DNA of 64,000 bases, taken from contig JAWKIQ010000002.1 of the NCBI GenBank assembly GCA_041394185.1, forward strand, positions 124,001-188,000. Direction: 5' to 3'. The position numbers and the translations under genes are program-made. Of the stretch, positions 1-9,482 are shown piece after piece; position 1 is the stretch's first letter, and every line of letters begins with the position of its first letter. This stretch comes from Acidimicrobiales bacterium (GTDB lineage Bacteria > Actinomycetota > Acidimicrobiia > Acidimicrobiales > Poriferisodalaceae). The notes below the pieces were generated by a model. It saw only the letters and a list, made by a program, of their open reading frames with translations. It was not told the DNA's origin and did no database searches.

Positions 1-1
1 G

Positions 2-250
2 GGATGTCTGGCCGGCGTTACTCGGGCCCTGGTCATCGAGGGGCTCGCTGCCGGCGGGGTCGAGGTACTCGAGGTGGCGATCCCGTTCGAACACCTGCAG
101 GAATGCACCGAAGCGTTCCTCACCTCGTCTACCCGCGATGTTCAGGGCATCTCGGCCATCGACGGGCGCGCGATCGCGGCACCGGGGCCGCTGACCAGGC
201 TTGCGACACAGGCCTTGGCCGACGTCAGAGCAGGGAACATCGATCCATGA
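2..250 (+). CDS. Aminotransferase class IV (C-terminal part)
   Basis: This is the 3' end of a gene that begins before the window, read in frame 2 and ending in TGA at 248-250. The 82 visible residues contain GCLAGVTRALV, then a hydrophobic stretch and EAFLTSSTRDVQGISAIDGR. This matches the end of fold-type IV PLP enzymes, where the TSSTRxVQ loop binds the cofactor phosphate. The family includes branched-chain aminotransferases, D-amino acid aminotransferases and 4-amino-4-deoxychorismate lyase. The short C-terminus and the STRDVQ motif fit the lyase or a general class IV enzyme best, but the catalytic Lys lies outside the window. Its stop overlaps the next start as ATGA. Confidence 0.75.
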   Translation, partial: GCLAGVTRALVIEGLAAGGVEVLEVAIPFEHLQECTEAFLTSSTRDVQGISAIDGRAIAAPGPLTRLATQALADVRAGNIDP

Positions 251-1419
251 TCAACCGAGCCAAGGTCACCGCGGCTCGATTGGTCCAGCGGCTGCCCGAA
301 CCCGTCAGGGCCCGCCTGAGAGGCCTCGTTCGTGGTGCGCCCAGCGTCGCCTCGGCCCAGCAGAACGGAAGCGAGGCGCCCTCACAGCCAGACCTGACGG
401 CAGCCTCACCCAGCGACGACAAGATGACCCACGCCGACATCGTTGCGGCGTATCGGCTGTTCCACGGCCGGCAGCCAGACCCAGCAGGACTCGACTTCTT
501 CTCCGCTCACGTCGGCCAGTGGTCTGTGCGCCAGATGTTGCCGTATTTCGCCCACTCCGACGAGTTCCGCAACAGCGACACCTACCGCGTGTTGTTGGGC
601 GGCGTGTCGGGAGATGAGTTGATCGAGGTCGACCGCGGCGATCACCGCCTGCTGGTTCCCTCTGGCGATGGCGCCATCGGACAGGTCCTGATCGACAGCG
701 GCACATATGAACCCCATCTGCTCGAGGCCTTGCAAACGGTTCTGGAACCCGGCGGCACCTTCGTCGACTGCGGGGCCAACATCGGCATCATCACCATGAC
801 AGCCGCAGCAGCTGTCGGGCCCACCGGTCGAGTGGTGGCGTTCGAGGCCTTGGCCAACAACGCGAACCTCGTTCGGCTGAGCGCGGCGCTGAACGGATTC
901 GACCATGTCACGGTTCACCACGCGGCGGTGGCCGACCGACCCGATGTGCTGGTGATCGACACCGCCGCTGGTTCCAACGGCATCGTCAACGGCCCGCTGC
1001 GGCTGGCTCTGGCCAGGTCGAGCCCTGAAGTGCTGGCCAGGCGCAACCTGGTTGGGTCGGTCAGGCTCGACGACGCTTTGGCCGGCGTCGACGCCCTCGA
1101 CGTCTTGAAGATCGACATCGAAGGCGCGGAGGGTTTGGCAATCGACGGCGCAGCAGGTGTCATCGACCGGTTCGAGCCGGTGGTGTTCCTCGAGTACTCA
1201 CCCGACCTGGTCGAGAGAATCTCGTCCCGGTCCGGAGCCGAGCTGATCGCGTGGTTCACCGATCGTGGATATCGGGTGACCGTATTGGACGACAACTCAG
1301 CAGGCCTCGAAGCTGCAGACCTCGACACGGCCCTCAAGAAGGCCGGGCTCGACCATTTCGACCTCAGGCTCGATCCGCCGCGGCTGGTACAGCACGACCC
1401 TGCCGCAGCCATTCGGTAG
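247..1419 (+). CDS. FkbM family methyltransferase with N-terminal DUF4214-like segment
   Basis: The gene encodes 390 residues. The start at 247 is chosen because it overlaps the preceding stop (ATGA); the frame is open further upstream, but that part is not protein-like. Residues 60-112 (ADIVAAYRLFHGRQPDPAG, then a helical stretch ending DEFRNS) resemble the DUF4214/phycobilisome-linker-like modules found next to glycan enzymes. Residues about 165-370 are a FkbM SAM-dependent methyltransferase: TFVDCGANIGI is the SAM-binding loop and KIDIEGAE the second family motif. FkbM enzymes methylate hydroxyls on sugars or secondary metabolites. With glycosyltransferases directly downstream, O-methylation of a surface glycan is the likely role (inference). 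Confidence 0.85.
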   Translation: MINRAKVTAARLVQRLPEPVRARLRGLVRGAPSVASAQQNGSEAPSQPDLTAASPSDDKMTHADIVAAYRLFHGRQPDPAGLDFFSAHVGQWSVRQMLPYFAHSDEFRNSDTYRVLLGGVSGDELIEVDRGDHRLLVPSGDGAIGQVLIDSGTYEPHLLEALQTVLEPGGTFVDCGANIGIITMTAAAAVGPTGRVVAFEALANNANLVRLSAALNGFDHVTVHHAAVADRPDVLVIDTAAGSNGIVNGPLRLALARSSPEVLARRNLVGSVRLDDALAGVDALDVLKIDIEGAEGLAIDGAAGVIDRFEPVVFLEYSPDLVERISSRSGAELIAWFTDRGYRVTVLDDNSAGLEAADLDTALKKAGLDHFDLRLDPPRLVQHDPAAAIR

Positions 1420-1458
1420 CCTGCGGTCACACAAGACGACCGCGACAGTGGAGACCAG

Positions 1459-2796
1459 ATGGCCGGCAACGATCGAGTGATCGCCGAGATGCAGGAAGCG
1501 ATCGACCAGCCCGACCACAACCAGTCAGAGTCGGCGGCCAACAGCCGCCGCATGCACACCGCCACCGAAGCCGCGTCCGCGCTGGCCGGCGCCGGCTTCG
1601 CTGCGCCCACCGGGCGTGCGGTCGGGGTGAAGAAGGTGATCAGGCGGGCGGTCGACGCAAGCAGCGCAGTAGGCCAACAGGACCAGCTGAACCGCCAAGT
1701 GGCCGACGCGCTGACGGCCATGCGACACCTCATCGACCGCTTCGACCTGCGCCTGGCGGCGCTGGAGGCGAATTCGACCGCGACCTGGAGTGCCATCAAC
1801 GACCTCGACAACAAGCCGTCGGACAATGCGGCCCTGCGGGCCTCGCTGGCGTCGCACGACATACTCATCGACGAGTTGAGCAAGTCGCTGGCATCGGTGA
1901 CCGACGAGCTCGAATCGATCGCCGGCCGGGTCGAGGCCAATGGGTCCACCGGAAGTTCAGTGGGCGAGTCGCTGGACTCGCTGCGCAGTGCCCTCACCAA
2001 GGTGGCCGGCACGGTCGAGACCCTTCGCGGCGACACCGCACTGACCCGCTCACATCTCGACCTTCTGCTGGCCGACACCCGCTCGCCCGCCGGTCACCCG
2101 GGGCGCACCGCCGAAGAGGTCGCGCGATGGCGCCAGAGCGAACTCTATGCACGCTTCGAGTCGCGCTTTCGGGGCACCCGAGACCAAGTGCTCGCATCGC
2201 TCGAGCCATACTCCGATGTCGTCGAATCTCTCGGGTCGCAAGGCCCGGTTCTCGACATCGGGTCCGGGCGGGGCGAATGGTTGGGTTTGCTCCAGTCCAA
2301 GGGCGTGCTGGCGTACGGCGTCGACACCAACTCCGATTTCGTCGAAGGGTGTCGCGAGCGGGGGCTCGACGTCCGCCTCGAGGATGCGCTCGAACACCTC
2401 ACCTCGATACCCGAGGGTTCTCTCGGCGCGGTGACCGGCTTTCACATCGTCGAACACCTTCCTATCGAGACGTTGGTCAATCTGGCCAACCTGTGCATGC
2501 TGGCGATCGCCCCAGGCGGCACGGTCCTGTTCGAGACGCCCAATCCGACAAACCTCAGGGTCGGTGCCGCCGCCTTTTACCTGGACCCCACCCACCTTCG
2601 GCCGCTGCACCCCGACCTGCTCCAGTTCATACTGACCGACTGCGGCTTCGTCGACGTCGAGGTCAGATTCCTGCACCCGGCGCGAGACGTCCCCGAGTTC
2701 GAGGACGAACTCCAGCGCGAGTTCTCGTGGTCGCTGTTCGGACCGCAGGACTATGCGGTCATCGCCACCAGGCCAGGGGCGCCGGTCGGGTCATGA
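1459..2796 (+). CDS. Coiled-coil SAM methyltransferase, glycan-associated
   Basis: This 445-residue protein has two parts. Residues about 70-205 are helical and polar with a coiled-coil look (repeated LxxLxxxL, many Asp, Glu and Ser). Residues about 225-445 form a class I methyltransferase: VLDIGSGRGEW at 264-274 binds SAM, followed by GVDTN, FHIVEHLP and APGGTVLFETPNP. The arrangement recalls O-antigen chain-terminating methyltransferases, which use a coiled coil as a length ruler, but the order and sequence are not close enough to call WbdD. It lies 39 bases after the FkbM gene and its stop overlaps the next start (ATGA), so it is probably co-transcribed with the glycosyltransferases. Confidence 0.8.
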   Translation: MAGNDRVIAEMQEAIDQPDHNQSESAANSRRMHTATEAASALAGAGFAAPTGRAVGVKKVIRRAVDASSAVGQQDQLNRQVADALTAMRHLIDRFDLRLAALEANSTATWSAINDLDNKPSDNAALRASLASHDILIDELSKSLASVTDELESIAGRVEANGSTGSSVGESLDSLRSALTKVAGTVETLRGDTALTRSHLDLLLADTRSPAGHPGRTAEEVARWRQSELYARFESRFRGTRDQVLASLEPYSDVVESLGSQGPVLDIGSGRGEWLGLLQSKGVLAYGVDTNSDFVEGCRERGLDVRLEDALEHLTSIPEGSLGAVTGFHIVEHLPIETLVNLANLCMLAIAPGGTVLFETPNPTNLRVGAAAFYLDPTHLRPLHPDLLQFILTDCGFVDVEVRFLHPARDVPEFEDELQREFSWSLFGPQDYAVIATRPGAPVGS

Positions 2797-3959
2797 TCGT
2801 CGGGTTCGCCAAACCCGACTGGGGGGTCACCGGCGGTTTCGAGGTGGTCCTCGACAGGCTCGCCGATCACTTGACCGCTAACGGCCATTCGGTCGTCTGG
2901 CTCACGGTGCCCGGCACGGTCGACGACCATTCGGGCGATCCGGTGGCACGGTCCGAACATCCCGAGTTCTTCGACTACAGCTCTCTGGTGTCGCGATTCG
3001 GCGCCGTCGACGCTTCGGGCGTCGACGTTGTCGTAACCACCCAGCCGGGCAGCTGGGCGGTCGACCATCCCAGGAAAATTGCGCTCTTCTATCACCACCA
3101 GCGAATCTTCTACGACCTGTCCGGGTCGCATCTGCAGGCTTCGGGGAAGGATCCTGAGATACACGAAGAGGCGTGCAGGCTGGTTCGCGAACTCGACTCC
3201 CGCCATTTCGGCACCGTGGAACACTTCCTGGTTCCGTCGCACACGGTCGAAGACCGCCTGATTCATTACTCGGGCATCGATCCTTCCCGGATGTCGCTGT
3301 TCCTCGCCGGCCCTGTGTTCGGCCCTGAGGTCGCGCCCGACCCCGACCGAACCCGCGACACCGTGGTTTGTGTCAGCCGCAGCGAGTTCACCAAGCGAAC
3401 CCAATTGTTCGTCGCCGCGGCCCACGAGGGTTTCGATGCGCCGGCGGTGTTGATCGGTGGAGGGGGTCAGCTGCCTACGGTGCGCCGGTACGCCGCCGAG
3501 ATGGCCGCCGGGGTGACCGTCGCCGAGCGCGCCTGGGATGCCACGCCGGTCGCAGAGCGAGTCGAGGTCGTCGTTCCAGAGCTGCCGGTCGACATCGTCG
3601 GCAGGCTCTCCGACGACGACCTGCGGTCGCAATATTCGCGGGCTGTGTGCCTGGTGGCCCCGGCTCTGAACGAGGATTACGGACTGACCGTTCTGGAGGC
3701 GTTTGCCTTCGGGGTGCCTGTCGTGGTGTGCCGCGACGGGGGCGGTCTGGTCGAGTTCGTCGACGATGGTGTCAACGGATTTGTCGTCGACCCCGAGCCC
3801 GAGGCAGTCGCCAACGCGGTGCGCCTCCTCACGAACGACGCCAACCGCCTGCAGACGATGTCGCTGGCCGCGCGGGCCACAGCCGAGCGCTATACGTGGC
3901 AGCAGGCGCTGGATACGTTCGACAAGGCGCTCATAGGCCCGACCGCGAGCGCCGCCTGA
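2793..3959 (+). CDS. Glycosyltransferase family 4
   Basis: The protein has 388 residues and a GT-B fold. The start ATG at 2793 overlaps the previous stop; the open frame extends upstream as a shadow. The N-terminal half begins MIVGFAKPDWGVTGGFEVVLDRLADHL, the usual glycine-rich acceptor side (GGFE). The C-terminal half has the family 4 donor-site signature NEDYGLTVLEAFAFGVPVV, with the EX7E pair, then GGLVEFVDDGVNGFVV. No membrane span is seen, so it should act on the cytoplasmic face with a nucleotide-sugar donor. The donor and acceptor cannot be told from sequence. Its stop overlaps the next start by one base (TGATG), so translation is probably coupled. Confidence 0.88.
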   Translation: MIVGFAKPDWGVTGGFEVVLDRLADHLTANGHSVVWLTVPGTVDDHSGDPVARSEHPEFFDYSSLVSRFGAVDASGVDVVVTTQPGSWAVDHPRKIALFYHHQRIFYDLSGSHLQASGKDPEIHEEACRLVRELDSRHFGTVEHFLVPSHTVEDRLIHYSGIDPSRMSLFLAGPVFGPEVAPDPDRTRDTVVCVSRSEFTKRTQLFVAAAHEGFDAPAVLIGGGGQLPTVRRYAAEMAAGVTVAERAWDATPVAERVEVVVPELPVDIVGRLSDDDLRSQYSRAVCLVAPALNEDYGLTVLEAFAFGVPVVVCRDGGGLVEFVDDGVNGFVVDPEPEAVANAVRLLTNDANRLQTMSLAARATAERYTWQQALDTFDKALIGPTASAA

Positions 3960-6373
3960 TGAAGATCGGGGTCGTAGCACCAGCACCTGTTCCCTACACC
4001 AGGGGCGGTTTCGAGCGGTTGTTGTCCGGCTTGGTCAACCATCTGAACGAGGCCACCGACCATCAAGCCGAGTTGGTCAAGCTGCCATTCCCCGAAACGA
4101 CGTTGCACGAGGTGATCGCCGGATATCGCAACTTCGCGGGCCTCGACGTGTCGGGATTCGATCTGGTGATCACAGCCAAGTACCCGGCGTGGATGGTCGA
4201 CCATCCAAATCAGATCGTCTACCTGTGCCACACGCTGCGCGGCCTCTACGACACCTACCCCGACAGTTTCCCAACCTCGGTCGATTCCACGTGGGGCATC
4301 GACGACCTGGCCGAGCGACTCGATCGAGCGGTCGCATCGAGGAGTCGACTCGGCGAGCTATGGGCGATCTATGACGAGGCGGTCGCGCGCCTCGGAGCCG
4401 ACCACCCTGCGTTCGGCCACCCGGGCCCGTTGGGGCGCAAGTTGGTGCACAAGCTCGACCGCATCGGCATGGGCGCCGCCCGCCGTCACCTGGCCATCGC
4501 CCAAACCGTCGCCGACCGTCCCGGGTACTTTCCACCCGGTGCCCACGTCGAAGTGGTGTTCCCGCCCACCGACCTTCCCGCCCAGCCTCGGACCGTCGAC
4601 GGCACCTACTTCTTCACCGCGAGCCGACTCGACGCCCCCAAGCGCCTCGACATGGTGATCGAGGCCTACCGCGCATCGGCAGTCGACGTTCCACTGAGAA
4701 TCGCAGGCTCTGGTCCCGAGCGCGATCGCCTGCAAGCGGCCGCCGCAGACGACCCACGCATCGAGTTCCTGGGCTTCGTGCCCGACGAGGATCTCCCAGA
4801 CCTCTACGCAGGTGCCATCGCAGTGCCCTTCGTGCCCGATCGCGAAGACTATGGCCTGATAGCGCTCGAGGCATTGGCCAGCGGCACACCGGTCATCACC
4901 TGCACCGACAGCGGCGGCCCGACCGAACTGGTCTCCGACGGAACAACCGGCGTCGTGGTCGAGCCCCAAGTCGATCAGCTCGCAGAGGCGTTCGAGAGGC
5001 TCGCAGCCAATCCAGATCAAGCGCGAACGATGGGGCTGAACGGATGCCAAGAGATGTCGGGCATCACCTGGAGCCGTCTGTCAGCGCGGCTGCTAGGCCC
5101 CCGACGCAGCGTCTCGAAGGTCGCCTCTGGTCGCGACGTGCCGGCGCGCACGGGCAAGCCGCTGCTGGTGGCCCTCAGCACCTTCGTATCCCACAACCCG
5201 CGCGGTGGGGGCCAGCTGCGTGCCCTTCACCTGTACCGCGCCCTCACCAGCCGCTTCGACGTCCACCTGCTGTCGTTGGCGCCCACCGGGGCCCAAGAAG
5301 GCACGGTGGTCACATCACCAGGCTTCGCCGAGACCTCTGTCGCGCGCACTTGGGCGCACAGCGACGCCGAGAACGAGGCTGCCGCCCAGATAGGCGTACC
5401 GGCCAACGATCTCGTCGGAGGGTCTGCGATAGCGCTCACCCCCAGGTATCTCGCTGAGCTCTCGACACTGCTTGGCCAGGCCAGCGCCGTGATCTTGTCG
5501 CACCCGTACATGGCGCCAAGCCTGGACCTCGTCGGCTGCTCTGTGCCTGTCGTCTACGACGCTCACAACGTCGAGGTGAGGCTGAAAGACACCGTCTATC
5601 CACGCTCAGCAGCCGCTGACGCGGCCGTCGCCCAGGTGCGCCAGGTCGAGCTCGATGCCATCTCGCGTTCTGTCTTGGTCGCATTGTGTTCGACCGAGGA
5701 CGAGGCCGTAATGCGCTCGGTGTACGGCGCCCTACCCCCCACCGTTGTGATAGCCAACGGCACGAAGGTCGACGAGATCCCGTTCGCCACAGGGGTCGAG
5801 CGCATCGCCAACCGCACGGCCTGGTTGAGGTCGGCGGGCTTTGCTGCCGACAAGCGCATAGCGCTGTACCTGGCCAGTTGGCACCCGCCAAACCTCGAGG
5901 CCGCCGAACAGATACACGCCATGGCACCCGAGTTGCCCGATGTGTTGTTCCTGATGATCGGCAGTCATGTCGACTATTTCGCAGGCAGACGCCTGCCCGA
6001 GAACGTTCTGCAGATCGGCCTGGTCGGCGACGCAACCAAGCGCGTGCTGCTGTCCAGCGCCGATCTGGGAGTGAACCCGATGGCCACCGGGTCGGGCACC
6101 AACCTCAAGCTGGTCGAGTACCTGGCATCGGGTTTGCAGACGGTGACGACGGCAACCGGTGCCCGCGGGCTTCCAGATTCCGAGCTGTTCACGACCTCGG
6201 ATCTGCCCGGTTTCGCGGCAGCCATCGAGGCGGCCATCGCCACAGACCACGATGCTGCTGCCAGCATCGATCGTGCGGTGCGGGCACGGGCCATGATCGA
6301 GGAACAGTTTGCATGGCGGGTGTTGGGCGAGCGTCTCGCAGATGCCGTGCAACGAGCCGTCGTCGACGGCTAG
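3959..6373 (+). CDS. Tandem two-domain GT4 glycosyltransferase
   Basis: This gene encodes 804 residues, about twice the length of one GT4 enzyme, and contains two complete GT-B units. Domain 1 (about 1-375) starts MKIGVVAPAPVPYTRGGFER and carries EDYGLIALEALASGTPVI. A short linker (about 375-397) leads to domain 2 (about 398-804), which starts KPLLVALSTFVSHNPRGGGQ and carries VVYDAHNVE and GSGTNLKLVEYLASGLQ at its donor site. Both donor sites look intact, so the protein may add two sugars in sequence, or one domain may be regulatory. The start overlaps the upstream stop. The gene converges on the ABC exporter with 7 bases between them. Confidence 0.85.
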   Translation: MKIGVVAPAPVPYTRGGFERLLSGLVNHLNEATDHQAELVKLPFPETTLHEVIAGYRNFAGLDVSGFDLVITAKYPAWMVDHPNQIVYLCHTLRGLYDTYPDSFPTSVDSTWGIDDLAERLDRAVASRSRLGELWAIYDEAVARLGADHPAFGHPGPLGRKLVHKLDRIGMGAARRHLAIAQTVADRPGYFPPGAHVEVVFPPTDLPAQPRTVDGTYFFTASRLDAPKRLDMVIEAYRASAVDVPLRIAGSGPERDRLQAAAADDPRIEFLGFVPDEDLPDLYAGAIAVPFVPDREDYGLIALEALASGTPVITCTDSGGPTELVSDGTTGVVVEPQVDQLAEAFERLAANPDQARTMGLNGCQEMSGITWSRLSARLLGPRRSVSKVASGRDVPARTGKPLLVALSTFVSHNPRGGGQLRALHLYRALTSRFDVHLLSLAPTGAQEGTVVTSPGFAETSVARTWAHSDAENEAAAQIGVPANDLVGGSAIALTPRYLAELSTLLGQASAVILSHPYMAPSLDLVGCSVPVVYDAHNVEVRLKDTVYPRSAAADAAVAQVRQVELDAISRSVLVALCSTEDEAVMRSVYGALPPTVVIANGTKVDEIPFATGVERIANRTAWLRSAGFAADKRIALYLASWHPPNLEAAEQIHAMAPELPDVLFLMIGSHVDYFAGRRLPENVLQIGLVGDATKRVLLSSADLGVNPMATGSGTNLKLVEYLASGLQTVTTATGARGLPDSELFTTSDLPGFAAAIEAAIATDHDAAASIDRAVRARAMIEEQFAWRVLGERLADAVQRAVVDG

Positions 6374-6380
6374 CCACCCG

Positions 6381-7637
6381 TCAAAGGCTGTCGACGTGGT
6401 GGGCCTCGAGCGGATAGAACTCGCCGCCCGAAACCGTCAGGCCCCGGAGTGAGTTCGCGCCAACGACTTTGAGGTCGATCAGGCGTTTGCACTTGTCGAG
6501 GGTGTGCAGACCGTCTCGGTCGGTCACCTCGACCCCCACGAAGTAGTGCCCAGGGGTCAGCCTCACGTCTTCCATGACGAAGTCGATGAAGCCCTGCCCG
6601 GGTGCCACGACTCCCGTATCGATTTGGCCCTGTGTGGTCCCGCCGAAGATGTGCGATCCGTTCTCGTGGAACACGTCGACGGTTATCACCGGAGACTCGA
6701 CGGTTTCGGCTGCGTCGTACCACAGCCTCATGCGTCCTGGCTGACCGGTGGTGAAGTGGGGGATGCGTTCGATGCCCGGGTTCAGGTAGTCGATGTGGAA
6801 TACGCGCACCTCACCCGAGCCGGTGTGCTCGCCGACCACCTCGACCGTGCGCTCGGCGTCGCGCTCGATCATCTCGGCCGTCCGCCGCTGATTCTCCTCG
6901 GAGTTCACCCGGTCGAGATACGAGTTGCAGACCTCCGACGCGGGACCCATCTCGAGGAGCCGCCCATGATCAAGCCATGCCGCCTGCTCGCAGATGCTCT
7001 CGACCAGCCCCAGCGAGTGCGACACGAAAACGATGGTGACCCCGTCTCGCCTCAGGCCGTACATGTGCTCGAGGCAACGACGCTGGAATTCCTCGTCGCC
7101 CACGGCCATGACCTCGTCGACCAGGAGGATCTCGGGCTCGACATGAACCGCGACGGCGAACCCGAGCCGCACGTACATGCCGCTCGAGTAGACCTTCACC
7201 GGTTGGTCGATGAACGCCTCTAGGCCCGAGAACTCGACTATGCGATCGAGGTTGCGGTGCATGTCCTTGCGGCTGAGGCCCAGCATCGCACCGTTGAGGT
7301 AGATGTTCTCGCGCCCGGTCAGGTCCGGATGGAACCCCGAACCCAGCTCGAGCAGAGCCGAGATACGACCTCGCGAAGTGATTGACCCCCTGGTGGGCTG
7401 ATGTATGCCCGCCATGAGGCGAAGCAGCGTCGACTTGCCCGATCCGTTGTGGCCGATCAGCCCAAAGGTGGTGCCGGTCGGAATCTCGAGGCTGACGTCA
7501 CGCACCGCCCAGAACCCGCGCTCGGGGTTGCGATCCCTGCGCGTGGTGAACAGCTCTTTCAGGCTCGACGCCCTGTCCTGCTGCAACAGGAAACGCTTCG
7601 AGACGTTGTCTACGACGATGGCTGGTTCAGACATCAC
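6381..7637 (-). CDS. Polysaccharide ABC transporter ATP-binding protein (Wzt-like)
   Basis: This 418-residue ATPase pairs with the permease just upstream (4-base overlap) to export undecaprenyl-linked polysaccharide or teichoic acid-like polymers. Walker A is GHNGSGKST at 62-70, the signature region is YSSGMYVRL at 150-158, Walker B is EILLVDE at 169-175 and the H-loop is His207. Residues about 265-415 form a beta-rich C-terminal domain of the Wzt_C type (FHENGSHIFGGTTQGQ and GHYFVGVEV), which in O-antigen exporters recognises the modified end of the glycan chain. This agrees with the chain-modifying methyltransferases nearby. Cytoplasmic and membrane-associated. Confidence 0.9.
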   Translation of the reverse strand: MMSEPAIVVDNVSKRFLLQQDRASSLKELFTTRRDRNPERGFWAVRDVSLEIPTGTTFGLIGHNGSGKSTLLRLMAGIHQPTRGSITSRGRISALLELGSGFHPDLTGRENIYLNGAMLGLSRKDMHRNLDRIVEFSGLEAFIDQPVKVYSSGMYVRLGFAVAVHVEPEILLVDEVMAVGDEEFQRRCLEHMYGLRRDGVTIVFVSHSLGLVESICEQAAWLDHGRLLEMGPASEVCNSYLDRVNSEENQRRTAEMIERDAERTVEVVGEHTGSGEVRVFHIDYLNPGIERIPHFTTGQPGRMRLWYDAAETVESPVITVDVFHENGSHIFGGTTQGQIDTGVVAPGQGFIDFVMEDVRLTPGHYFVGVEVTDRDGLHTLDKCKRLIDLKVVGANSLRGLTVSGGEFYPLEAHHVDSL

Positions 7638-8440
7638 AACTCCTCTGCGATGTCGACCGAGCGCTTGACGAAGTAGGTCCAGCCGACGACGAACACCACC
7701 GCGCCGACGATCCCGATACCCAGTAGCCGAGCGGGCGACGAGAACTGGCCGAAGTAGGTCGCGTCACGCACCGCCGCCACGAACTGTGCCAGCGGATTCA
7801 TCTCGATGATGTTTCGCAGCGGCAGACCCCACCTCGACTCGGGAACGATGCTGCCCGGATAGACGATGGGCACCAGGAAAAACAAGACGTTCAGGGCCAC
7901 ACCGACGAGATATTTCACGTCGCGGAAGTGGGCGTTGGCGATGCTGAGAACAAAGCCGATACCGAGACCAAATGCCGTGAAACACAGCAAAACGTATGGC
8001 AGCTGCAGCATGGCCCACGATGCGTTGCCGATGCCGATCATGATGACCAGCAAGATTCCGGCCTCGATCAGGCTCTGCACCGCGCCGGCCACGGCACCCC
8101 CGAATATCGCGGCGTCGGCAGGAAAGCTGATCTTGCGCAACAGTTCGGCCACCGCGTTGAGCCAATCCATGGGCCCGTTGACCATGGTTGCGAACAGGGT
8201 CCATGGCACAAGACCGCTGAAGAGGTACAGGGCGAAGGTCTTGGAGCCGTCACCGGCAGGGGGTGGCTCGGCCCGGAGAATCACAGAAAAGACCAACGTG
8301 TAGATGAGGATCGTGGTCATCGGATTGATCAACGACCACAGCCAGCCGAGCAGGCTGCGCCGATAACGCGACTTGAGCTCTCGCTGGGCGAAGTTGGCAA
8401 CCAGGGGACGACTGTCCCAAATGGTCTGGAATTGAGACAT
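7634..8440 (-). CDS. Polysaccharide ABC transporter permease (Wzm-like)
   Basis: The protein has 268 residues and belongs to the ABC-2 membrane family. The N-terminus has the typical amphipathic stretch FAQRELKSRYRRSLLGWLWSLINP, followed by about six membrane helices (IYTLVFSVIL, YLFSGLVPWTLF, GAVAGAVQSLIEAG, LPYVLLCFTAFGLGIGFVLS, VALNVLFFLVPIVYP and a last helix near 245). It should form the channel of the exporter with the Wzt-like ATPase, whose start overlaps its stop by four bases. About 75 bases separate it from rmlB upstream. Confidence 0.9.
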   Translation of the reverse strand: MSQFQTIWDSRPLVANFAQRELKSRYRRSLLGWLWSLINPMTTILIYTLVFSVILRAEPPPAGDGSKTFALYLFSGLVPWTLFATMVNGPMDWLNAVAELLRKISFPADAAIFGGAVAGAVQSLIEAGILLVIMIGIGNASWAMLQLPYVLLCFTAFGLGIGFVLSIANAHFRDVKYLVGVALNVLFFLVPIVYPGSIVPESRWGLPLRNIIEMNPLAQFVAAVRDATYFGQFSSPARLLGIGIVGAVVFVVGWTYFVKRSVDIAEEL

Positions 8441-8515
8441 CGATAGACGAGCGTTCCTCTTGGGTCAGCGTCGAGGCTACAACGACGAAGGCCGCCCGAT
8501 GATGAGGCCCCGCGT

Positions 8516-9469
8516 TCAGCCCCGTCTGGGCTGCCACCACCAGGTGTTGCTTCGGTACCACTCGACGGTCGACGCGAGGCCCGCTCGAATGTCGATGGTG
8601 GGGACCCACCCGAGCTCTCTGACCTTCGAGCTGTCGACCGAATACCTGAGATCGTGGCCGGGTCGGTCCTCGACTCGGCGTATGGACCTCTCGTCGGCTC
8701 CGCACAGTTCGAGTATCAGTTGCGTCAGGTCGAGGTTGGTCAGTTCGCAATCGCCCCCGACGTTGTAGATCTGGCCCGCCTCACCGTGACGCAGAACCAG
8801 GTCGATCGCTGCACAGTGATCGACCACGTGCAACCAGTCGCGGATGTTGCTGCCGTCTCCGTAGAGCGGAAGCTGCTGGCCCGACAACAGGTTGGTAACG
8901 AACAGCGGGATGATCTTTTCGGGGAACTGGAACGGTCCGTAGGTGTTGGAGGCCCGCGTCACCGAGATGTCCAGACCGAAGGTCTTGTGGTGGCTCAGCG
9001 CTATCAGGTCAGACCCGGCCTTCGACGCGCTGTAGGGCGAACTGGGAGACAGGGCATCGTCCTCGACGAACGAGCCTTGGGCCGTCGAACCATAGACCTC
9101 GTCGGTCGAGACGTGAACGACCCGTTCGACACCTGCCAGGCGAGCGACGTCGCACAGCACGTTGGTGCCAAGGCAGTTCGTCCGCACGAACGCGTCGGGG
9201 TCGACGATCGAGCGGTCGACGTGGGACTCGGCAGCGAAGTTCACCACCGCTTCGTGACCGCCCATTATCTCGGTCAGCAACAGACGGTCGCCGATGTCGC
9301 CCTTCACGAACGTCACACGAGGCTCTTCGACCAGATCGGCGATGGTGTCGATTCCGCCCGCATAGGTCAACAGATCGATGATCGTCACCTTGTCGTCCGT
9401 GTTCGCCAGCAGATACCTGACGTAGTTCGAGCCGATGAACCCGGCCGCGCCTGTAACCAGGACTCTCAC
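8516..9469 (-). CDS. rmlB: dTDP-glucose 4,6-dehydratase
   Basis: This 317-residue extended short-chain dehydrogenase makes dTDP-4-keto-6-deoxyglucose from dTDP-glucose, the second step of dTDP-rhamnose and other deoxysugar synthesis. The NAD site is GAAGFIGS at 7-14. The catalytic set is Thr122-Asp123-Glu124 in STDEVYG and Tyr146/Lys150 in YSASK. FAAESHVDRSI and TRASNTYGPFQFPEK are RmlB hallmarks. It lies 13 bases downstream of rmlC on the same strand; rmlA is 4 kb away on the other strand and no rmlD is seen in the window, so the final sugar is uncertain. Confidence 0.93.
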   Translation of the reverse strand: MRVLVTGAAGFIGSNYVRYLLANTDDKVTIIDLLTYAGGIDTIADLVEEPRVTFVKGDIGDRLLLTEIMGGHEAVVNFAAESHVDRSIVDPDAFVRTNCLGTNVLCDVARLAGVERVVHVSTDEVYGSTAQGSFVEDDALSPSSPYSASKAGSDLIALSHHKTFGLDISVTRASNTYGPFQFPEKIIPLFVTNLLSGQQLPLYGDGSNIRDWLHVVDHCAAIDLVLRHGEAGQIYNVGGDCELTNLDLTQLILELCGADERSIRRVEDRPGHDLRYSVDSSKVRELGWVPTIDIRAGLASTVEWYRSNTWWWQPRRG

Positions 9470-9482
9470 TGATCAGAGCCTC

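Noticed and set aside
915..2078. 387-residue minus-strand open frame
   Set aside because: It is antisense to the FkbM and coiled-coil methyltransferase genes and is Ser/Arg-rich without any domain, a GC-rich shadow.
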